This document shows positions 54,287 to 64,000 of a stretch of DNA of 64,000 nucleotides, piece after piece. Position numbers and translations under genes: made by a program. Origin of the DNA: Paramecium tetraurelia (taxonomy: Eukaryota > Ciliophora > Oligohymenophorea > Peniculida > Parameciidae); NCBI RefSeq assembly GCF_000165425.1, contig NW_001799634.1, positions 291,139-355,138 on the forward strand, given 5' to 3'. Position 1 is the first letter of the stretch. Each line of letters begins with the position of its first letter. Under the pieces are notes generated by a model. It did not search any database. It was not told the DNA's origin and saw only the letters and a list, made by a program, of their open reading frames with translations.

Positions 54287-55139
54287 ATGCAATAAGACTC
54301 CCCTTTGAATAGAGAATGCTTTGAATGTGGAGCACCAAATCCAACTTGGGTGAGTTTACCAAACTCTGTATTTCTTTGTTTGCCTTGTTCTGGCATACAT
54401 CGTAGTCTTGGTGTACATGTGTCCTTTGTTCGATCTACAAATTTAGACAGCTGGTCAGACAAACAATTAAAAATGATAATGATGGGCGGGAACGATAAAC
54501 TCAAAGAATACTTCACTTCCATTGGAGTCTATGCTGACCCATCCAAACAACAGGACATCTCATGGAAATACAGAACCAAAGGAGCATCCTATTATAGAGA
54601 ATGTGTAATTCAATAATTCTTAACCTTTAGATCAAAGCAAAGACTGAAGAAAGAGAAGTCCCACCACTTATTCCAATCGAGGAAGCTCTAGAAGAAGATC
54701 CTCAATTGGCAAAATCTAATTTTAATCCCCTGCCCAGAAAGGGAGAACAATAACAATAATATTAACCCATGCAGATGAAAGAAGAAGAAGACGATACTCT
54801 TGATAAGATGAAGACCTTCTTCTCTGCTGGGTTCTAAAAAACATCAGAGGCAGCCAAAGAAGCCAAGAAGAAATTGGAGGATAAATATAATGATGAGGAA
54901 TTTCAATAGAAATTAACTTAGTTCAAAACCGATTTCTCTTAGAAAACCAATGAAGTGGCTGTAAACTTGCATTCTTATTTTAGGAAAAAACTAAAGTTGT
55001 TGCAGAAAAGAGTTACGAAACTGTTAAAGAGGGAACTCTGTCAGCCTGGAACTTTTTAAAGACTAAGTTCAACGATTTACAGAAAAAGGATCCACAACCC
55101 GAGCAATTTGAGATTTTAGAACAACCCAAGAATCAATGA
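54287..55139 (+). CDS. ArfGAP-domain protein
   Basis: GTPase activator for Arf, acting in vesicle traffic. The zinc finger is complete at the N-terminus: [20 protein letters not shown] and [20 protein letters not shown], including the catalytic Arg in HRSLG. The rest of the domain follows: [20 protein letters not shown]. After a 26-nt intron the tail is charged and helical ([32 protein letters not shown]). A second intron of 23 nt is near 54963. Start ATG 54287 (MQQDSPLNRE), stop TGA 55137-55139. The tail layout suggests the ArfGAP2/3 or ArfGAP1 group, but that is not certain. Confidence 0.9.
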
Positions 55140-55178
55140 AATTCTATAAACTTGTTTAAAAATAATTAAAATATTATA

Positions 55179-56640
55179 ATGGCATATTAATCACAATGCA
55201 ATTCTCAAATGAATACCAATCATTCTTTAAAACCACCTGTGGACTCTCTATTAGGAAAGGTAGTGTGCAAAAATTACCTTATTGTATCCAAAATTAATGA
55301 AGGGTCATTTGGTAAGGTGTATAAGGCTATTCACTAAATTAAACAAGATTATTATGCAGTCAAAATTGAGGCCTAAGAACATAGATAAAAAAAGGGAGAG
55401 ACTTTGAGATTGGAGGCAGAGATTCTCAAAAAACTTAATGGTGAAAGAGGAATCCCTAGGTTATACTATTATATTGAAGATTCAACTTAGAGGGTGCTTG
55501 TTGAAACCTTATTGGGTATTGATTTAATAATTAATATTTTAGGAAGGAACCTTGATGAATTGTATAGTTTATGCAACCACAAATTTTCTTTGAAAACCGT
55601 CTTACTCTTTATGGACCAAGCCATTAGTCGATTAGAATATCTTCATTCCTAAGGGGTAAATAATTTAATGAGATAAAGTGCCCTAGTATATTCACAGAGA
55701 CATTAAGCCAGAGAATTTCATGATAGGAATTCCTCCAAATGAAAACCTCATATATCTCATTGACTTCGGACTCAACGCCCCAATTTATGATTCATAAAAG
55801 AGACTGTTGCCAAAATTAAAAGGCCAACCATTAGTAGGAACTGCTCGCTTTACCCCAATCTGTTCTCATTAAGGATATAGTTAAAGCAGAGCAAGCGATT
55901 TAGAGTCTTTAGGTTATTTGGCCATATTTTTTTTAAAAGGTTCTCTCCCTTGGATGAAGGTCGAAGCTTAAACCAAAGAGGAGCGATTTTATTTAATTGG
56001 GTAAAAGAAGATGAGAGAAACTCCTATGTCATTGTGGTAAACGATTTCATGTAATTTTAGTGTGGGATTACCTCGAGAGTTTGAGGGATATTTCAACTAC
56101 ATTTTCAATGTTTCTCATGATACTGAACCTTCTTACGGTTACTTGAGAAAGTTGTTAAAAGGGTTGATGCATAGAATGCAATATAATGATAATGTTTTTG
56201 ACTGGTAAGAGATTATTAAGAAGGAGGAGGAGAGTAAGAAAGGTTCTAATAAAAAGATAAAATTAAATGCTTAAACCTAACAATTCAAACCCATTGAATC
56301 TGAGGATGAGCAGGATAGTCCAAAGGTGGCTATGATGTAATCAAAAGATTCGAAAAAAAGCTCGTCAAATTTTCTTAAAAGAAGTATCACTGATCAATTG
56401 AATTTCTAAAAATAATAAAGTATCAATCAAAGAAATAACATCGAACTCTTAATTTCACAAAATGAATTGCTTAATCTGAGATTGAAGTAGAAATTATTAA
56501 TAAATAACAATAATAACACTTAGGAAGAACCTGAAAATTTTGGCTTCGGAGTTATGAATGAATATTATCCATATCCTACCATGCAGTAATAAATGGATTA
56601 GGTGATTACAATTATTACTAAATTTATTATTAATTAATGA
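55179..56640 (+). CDS. Casein kinase 1-type protein kinase
   Basis: CK1 features: [20 protein letters not shown], the loop [15 protein letters not shown] and [10 protein letters not shown], then [20 protein letters not shown] (a variant of the CK1 GTARYASINTHLG block) and [20 protein letters not shown]. Introns of 27, 31 and 24 nt lie inside the domain. The C-terminal ~180 residues are basic, then Gln/Asn-rich. The start is ATG 55179 (MAYQSQCNSQ) and the stop TGA 56638-56640. Catalytic residues are present, so it should be active. Confidence 0.9.
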
Positions 56641-56675
56641 AAAAATCTCCTCATCTTAAATTGTAGATTATTAAA

Positions 56676-57384
56676 ATGCGCCCTATAGTATGCAATACTG
56701 AATTGGCTTTCGTTATTCCAACTGACAAAGAAAGAAAAGTTTCCATGAGTATCACAGTTAAATTTTAATTTAGAACGTAAAATGAAAACTAGTGACGAAC
56801 AAATTAAACATGCACGCTTAAGATATTAAGAACTATTCTACTAATAGGAAGCCAACTTAGAATATTTATATGATTAACTAACAGAGAGAATGGAAAAATA
56901 TAATCTTCAAAAATAAAAACAATTAGCAAGCAAAGCCAAATATGCATGTGACTACAATTTTAGATGGAAATAAAGACTTTAAGAACAAAAATGGTTAGAT
57001 ATTAATATGAGTAGGTTTGTCAGCTGAAAGAGAATTTTATTTTTAAGAGATGCATTTTCAAGATTTCTAGAAGAGACATACAAGAAGCAAAAGCTTGGCT
57101 TTGCCTAAGATAGAAATTATCAAAAAGACAGAACCATGTCCTACCATTAAGAAAAGAGAAGAATAATCTTTTGACAAACAGAGAAAAATTATTTATTGTT
57201 CCTATCAAAGGGATTTGAAATAAGTATACTCTAAAGTAATTATTAGATGAAAAGATCCTTTGAAATAGCATAAAAACTAGATTAGGATGATCATCGAATT
57301 ATGAAATAGAAAACCTTAGACATAAAACCAAAACAAAAAGTACCCCAGAAACACGATGACAATACATTTCTAACATATGTTTGA
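56676..57384 (+). CDS. Coiled-coil, Lys/Gln-rich protein, function unknown
   Basis: ATG 56676 (MRPIVCNTELAFVIPTDKER), then a 25-nt intron, a long charged helix (EQIKHARLRYQELFYQQEAN, LQKQKQLASKAKYACDYNFR), a join needing a ~37-nt intron (long for this genome), and KRHTRSKSLALPKIEIIKKT. A 23-nt intron leads into MKRSFEIAQKLDQDDHRIMK and the stop TGA 57382-57384. No family recognised. The middle intron is the weak point. Confidence 0.55.
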
Positions 57385-58248
57385 CATCTAAATTGTATTA
57401 TTCATTATTATTTTTGAAATACATCATTTTTACTTCTAAACTTTAATGCTTTTTCCTTCTTTATTTAGAAATGATAACCTCTATAAATTATATTACATCA
57501 TACTTTATTCTTTTTAATCAATATCTCCCCTTCCTATTCTTTCTCCATCTAATAAGATTCTGTATTTATAACTTAACAGCTATTCTAAATTTAAAAATTA
57601 TTATTTTAAATAACATTTATAAGACTCAATTTATTTTCCAATTATTTATCGGTTCACAATATGATCCCCCATTCAATTTATAACAAGTAATATTACATTA
57701 ATTTGTTCTGCTCTTAAGTCATAATTTGCTAAAAACTAATTTTAATCGAGGTCAAATATTTTCCTTTCATCATTGATTCGCATCTTCTTCAATCCTGAAC
57801 TTACGTTCCTGAGTATTTTGGATGCAACTCCTTTAAAAATCCAACCTTCTATCTGAATAAAACATATAATACATTTGCTCTTTAATTTTATTGATATTAA
57901 TATTCAACTAGTATTTTAATTGATATATCAATACGTATACTTCTTATAATAGTTTTCGTGAAATCTATGCATAAAAACTTAAAGTTGAAATGCAAAATTC
58001 ATTTTTTAATTGGAACTCTTGAAGTGAATAAAGTTGCAACTTATATATATTAATTATGATTAAGAAGTTTTATTAGATTTATAGCCAACTACTTGTTATA
58101 GCAACCCAGAAAAATTAGCTGACAATTGAATTTTATTGATTACTTTGAAAAATCAAAGAATTTCAATATTAATAAAATAGAAATAAATTTAAATTTATAT
58201 GGTTCTAGTCCTCAACATATTAAATTAATTTTTATAGTCAAATTAGAT
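57385..58248. other. Intergenic region with a possible gene remnant
   Basis: About 860 bp. The left part is very AT-rich with only chance frames. A coding-like stretch on the reverse strand at 57673-57852 is listed separately. The rest (57853-58248) gives weak, unconnected frames only. Confidence 0.4.
57673..57852 (-). pseudogene. Possible truncated gene or small-gene exon
   Basis: The reverse strand, starting right after an intron-like acceptor (TTTATTCAG), reads IEGWIFKGVASKILRNVSSG then LKKMRINDERKIFDLDQNQF to TGA at 57673-57675. The composition looks coding, more so than the surroundings. I cannot find a convincing upstream exon with a start. It could be the remnant of a larger gene, the last exon of a small one, or chance. 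Confidence 0.3.
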
Positions 58249-60007
<1,759 letters not shown>

Positions 60008-60223
60008 TAAAAATAATTAAGCTATATAAATTGATTATTATATTTCTGATCTCATAATTTTAGCTCGCTAATAGCAGAGTTTTAAGTTTAATCAAATAAT
60101 CAAGATAGAGATAAAGAAGAACCGTATTAACTTTTAAATCCCTTAACGTAATTACAAAAGTTAAGAAAATTATATTTTGATAATCAGATCTACATTATAA
60201 AGTGATTTTAAATCTTAATTGTA

Positions 60224-61951
60224 TCAAAAATTCAATTAATCAGAGCTTTTAATTTTTTACTTTGATTATTTATAATCCACTGCTTCTACTTCAGATTTTG
60301 TCTTTTTTATGGTTTTCCTAACCTATTCAAATTTTTCATATTAGGAAATTCTCATATAACAACCCTAAATGGTCACCAAATAATATCCAAGTATTCCTGT
60401 CATTATTTGCTTAGGCGTGAAAGCTTCAATTATCTTATAAAATATATATAATACTTTTAACATAATTCCAAAATTTTGTATATTGGACTTGACAATTACA
60501 TATGTCAAAATAGGAACAATGTCATCTGTGCCGTAGCTCTTAATAGATTCAAGTTCAGGATGCTTATCATAATATTCCTTTATGCAACTATGAATCTCTG
60601 TAAAAGTTTTGGAGATAATTTTCAATTAGTTTGTGGGAGACTGTACTTATTCCAGTTGCTTTAAAGTATTTATTGCTGATTAGTATGGTTGATTATAATC
60701 TTCAAAGTCAGAAAATTGGATTGATGGATTACCTTTTAATTAATCATTTTAAGGTTGAAATGCTATTTCAAGTTGTTAGTTCAGCAATAATTATTAAGGA
60801 ACATCAAACTCATCAATCTTATTATTCTTTATCAGTCTCAAGTTAAATTAATATTAAGAGTTCTCATATGCATAAAGCTCAGAGAAACTCTTCAAAATTT
60901 TTTGATAGATTCTTTCATCTAAAAATAGGACATTAATCACAAATGCAATAGTGTTTGTACTGGTAAAGCAGTTTAATAATTGAGTTTAATGGACAAACTT
61001 ATCTATCATATAGTAACTTTCTATGCAATTTACAAAGAATTTAAGGAACTCAATAATTTCATCACAAAGTTCTGTGCTTTTAATCAATTGATTCTTATTT
61101 TTATCTCTTCTAAATGAATCTCTAAACCACACTTAAGGCCCAGTATAATTTACAATATAATTTTGAAATGTTTATAAGATTAATCCACATGGATGGTCAG
61201 CAATTTAAATTTATTAGTATATCATTCCCATTATTTCTCTGAAGAATTTTTTCTCATTCAAACCAGATTTCTTTCTATCCTCAAAGATTGTGTTGACCTC
61301 TTCTTCATAGTACTCAAAAATATTTATTTTAGATTATTCATTTTATTCAAAATGGTTTGAAATTTTGTTTTAATAAAATGAAGAAGTTGTTTCGTAACAA
61401 CTTATAATCAATCTTATTTTATTTAAATAGATAGCTTGCAATTCTTCGAAATTCTTAATATCGATACTTTGTAATCTAAGCTACATGAGGTCCGACCATT
61501 AATAGTGTTTAAATTAGCCTCTGGTTAATTTTCTTATAGTATACTCAATCCAAGATAATTAAATCTCCACTACTTGAGTTTTGATTAGGCCAAAGCAGTT
61601 GCAACATGCAAAACAATACGATAAATTATTTTCTTAAACAAATATTTTAGAATTTTCAACCTATGATGACTCAATAGTATTCGTATGTTGGCCTGATGTG
61701 ATTAGAAAATATACTTAAGAGTAATTCAGAAGAATCTTATCTTTCAACTTTTGCTGATTTATTTCCCATATTTAAAATATAATAATATCTAATTGAAATT
61801 AATACCCAAGTATCTAACTTCTATTCTTACATAATATCTAGAATGATAACAAATTATTGAATTTTATTAATCTTTTGGATGCATAGACATTAGTCTAAAA
61901 CAAGGATTTTAAGGCTTGTTGATTTATTTTAAAGATATTAATTTGAGACAT
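60224..61951 (-). CDS. VPS9-domain protein, putative Rab5-type GEF
   Basis: A very long frame, apparently without introns, from ATG 61951 (MSQINIFKINQQALKSLF) to TGA 60224-60226. The C-terminal ~110 residues carry the VPS9 signature: YGTDDIVPILTYVIVKSNIQ, then LKVLYIFYKIIEAF and GILGYYLVTIQGCYM, with the DxxxP and GYYL motifs. VPS9 domains exchange nucleotide on Rab5-family GTPases in early endocytosis. The N-terminal ~450 residues are helical and unrecognised, with a Cys cluster (YCFACCNCFGL). A short basic tail ends the protein. Family call fairly sure. Confidence 0.8.
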
Positions 61952-62056
61952 AAGATATTTAAAACAAATTAATCGAAAAAGAGTTGCTGAAAAAATATGA
62001 TAAAATATAATAATTATCAATATCTTAAAAATAAGTCAATATTATTTTTTATTAAT

Positions 62057-63333
62057 ATGATTTAATCGTTACCTTCCAGAAATAAATAGCTGATAGAGTC
62101 CCCATTTGTGTGGTTAAAAGAGAAAGCAGAAAGAGATAGATAAAGAACAGGGTATATATTGCTTTAATATATAGAGTGCCTTCCAAATTATGGTACATAT
62201 CAGGTAAGATCTATGATTTATCCCAATTTCTTAAACTCCATCCAGGAGGAGATTACTTCTTAGAACTGACATAAGGACAGGATATAACTGAAATGTATTA
62301 TAGCCATCATTTAAACATGGAGAAATGCGATGCTATTTTACAAAAATATTATGTTAGAGATGCAGACAAGATTGAATAATATTTTGACTATGATGAAAAA
62401 GGATTCTACCTCACACTTCATAAAAAGGTAAGTGATTATTTCAAGACTAGAGATAAGGGACCAACACTGATCATGAAGCTAGTTGTTTTTATAGCTCTCT
62501 TTTCATTCATTATTACATTCTTGTTAACCTGTATATTCTAAAGTTATTTATGGGCATTTCTATGTGGATATACACTTTATGTTTGTTTTGGATTAGGACA
62601 TAATTTCCTGCATTAAGGTTCTTATGAGCCTAGAAGATACTTAGCCGATTTATCATTCTTCTCCCATTTCCATTGGGCAATTACACATTGTATTTCTCAT
62701 CATCATTTTACCAACAGTAATATTGATTTAGAAGTGACTTCATTTGAACCCTATTATAAGACCCAAAAATCTAAACTTCCTAATAATAAATATATGTGTT
62801 ACTATATGGATATATTTTTTGCTTTTGTAAGTACTATGTAATTTGTATCCACTATTCAACAAGTGCTAAAAGGAGAAGAGAGAATAAGGAAAGAATACTT
62901 TATTCCAATTGTTGAATGTTTAATATTATAATATTTTTGCGGAGATATATTGTAAGGATTTATATTTTTTATGATTATTCAATCCACTTCAAGCTACCTA
63001 ACCCTCAAGTATTCCATAATTACTCATCATAATAACATATGCTATACTGATGGCTGTTCTATAGTGCCTTCTAGAGATTTTGGCATCTACACCTTATAGA
63101 CAAGTTAAGATCACGACCCACAAGTGGTTTTCCCTTTTAACATGTTTCTTTTTTAAGGGTTCAATTAACACACGTTACATCACTTGTTTCCCACTGTGGA
63201 TGAGTCAAGAATTCCTGAAATATACTGCTTTTTATTGGAAACTATCAAAGATTTCAAATTACAACATATCTACAAACAACGCACAGTTTCTGAATTGTAC
63301 AAGGCTCATAATGCTTTTGTTTTCGGAAAATGA
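62057..63333 (+). CDS. Cytochrome b5 / fatty-acid or sphingolipid desaturase fusion
   Basis: The N-terminal cytochrome b5 domain (LWYISGKIYDLSQFLKLHPG, with the heme-binding HPGG) is preceded by a 23-nt intron. The desaturase domain has membrane helices (VVFIALFSFIITFLLTCIF) and three His boxes: GHNFLHQG, THCISHHHFTN and NQHTLHHLFPTVD, the last with Gln in place of the first His, as in front-end desaturases. Such enzymes use the fused cytochrome b5 as electron donor for delta-5, -6 or -8 desaturation at the ER. The regiospecificity cannot be told. Start ATG 62057, stop TGA 63331-63333. Confidence 0.88.
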
Positions 63334-64000
63334 TTATAAAAAATAATTATTTTCCTAAAATTTAAAATTCAAGATTATATTATTTATTTTCTCAATTATC
63401 TTATAAAAATTACTTTTAGCTGCCAATTATTTACTTATTAATCTTATATTAAGACTAAATTTAAAATAAAACAACAATAAATAAATTTGAAATTTACAAT
63501 GAGATCTCACTTTAAATTTTCAAGTGATCTAAATTTAATATACTCGAATTAACATTTGGTTTTGTTCTGATCAAACTTGATTTCAATTACAAAGCACAAT
63601 TTCAACTTTTATCGACTCTTTTCTATAGGGAAGATATTTCTTAAATTTCATTAAACAACCCAAAATTTAACCTCAAAATTGAGGAATTTTGGAAATTAGA
63701 AAAAAAAACATTATGTATTCCTATTATGAAGTCTGAAATTTATCATATGTAAGTTAAAAATGAATTACAAATACCCAGAAGTATAGAGTCTGATAAGATT
63801 GTAAAATAATTTTCAGAAAATGTTGTTTTTAATTTTATCGATTATTCAAAATATCTGTAAATTTTAATAAATTTAGTTTTATTGACCAGTATTTTAGAGA
63901 GGGACTCCTTACTTAAGACAGTTGCTATAAATTCTTTGTCTTAGGAGTAAATAACTAATAGAGATTCAATAAATTTAGTTTTAAAATTGCGGAAATTTAT
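63334..64000. other. Intergenic region to window end, no gene seen
   Basis: About 670 bp, AT-rich. A short phrase (aataaatttagtttta) occurs twice, near 63866 and 63968. No conserved frame on either strand, and no telomeric repeat. Confidence 0.4.

Noticed and set aside
57471-57683. Plus-strand frame of 70 codons rich in Ile/Tyr/Phe
   Set aside because: Low-complexity AT-rich sequence without conserved pattern; coding signal on the other strand is better at the right end.

Overview
The window is ciliate macronuclear DNA, almost certainly Paramecium (P. tetraurelia or a close relative). Conserved domains read through TAA and TAG as glutamine and end only at TGA. Reading frames are repaired by introns of about 19-33 nt, mostly 22-29, with GTA...TAG/AAG/CAG ends. 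The DNA is very AT-rich and genes are packed about every 1.6 kb with gaps often below 50 bp. All coordinates come from reading conserved frames by eye, so intron ends and some start codons are approximate. Genes listed on the minus strand were read on the reverse complement.

Layout. 0-9.7 kb: tetraspanin, PH-like/CAMK-like kinase, PX protein, SNF1/AMPK-like kinase (+), a Nup93/Nic96-like nucleoporin and a 70-residue protein. 9.8-18 kb: PP2C phosphatase, a coiled-coil protein, V-ATPase subunit E, a hybrid histidine kinase and two tandem paralogues of unknown function. 18.5-25.2 kb: one large VPS13-type lipid-transfer gene. 25.3-36.6 kb: ankyrin protein, PP1-like phosphatase, two small proteins, a cyclic-nucleotide-domain K+ channel, a second SNF1-like kinase with a KA1-like tail and a cGMP-dependent-type kinase. 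36.7-50.6 kb: degenerate histidine kinase, a two-helix membrane protein, branched-chain aminotransferase, a probable pseudogene, a pseudokinase with a Gln-rich tail, a mitochondrial carrier, a secreted protein, a thioredoxin/glutathione reductase and a DUF1279 protein. 50.7-64 kb: a large helical protein, a SAYSvFN plus SEC-C protein, ArfGAP, CK1-type kinase, a coiled-coil protein, CDPK, VPS9-domain Rab GEF and a cytochrome-b5/desaturase fusion.

Functionally the window is rich in signalling (about eleven kinases, phosphatases or histidine kinases, three with N-terminal Met-Gly acylation signals) and in membrane traffic (VPS13, VPS9, ArfGAP, PX, V-ATPase). There is no operon logic; neighbours are mostly unrelated. 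I saw no tRNA, rRNA, CRISPR array or transposon. The points most worth a second look are: two divergent gene pairs whose start codons are only 19 and 22 bp apart; two signalling genes in which a canonical-looking mini-intron overlaps codons for conserved family residues with a +1 frame offset; a SAYSvFN/SEC-C fusion; degenerate kinases; and a tandem duplication with an unusually conserved central block.
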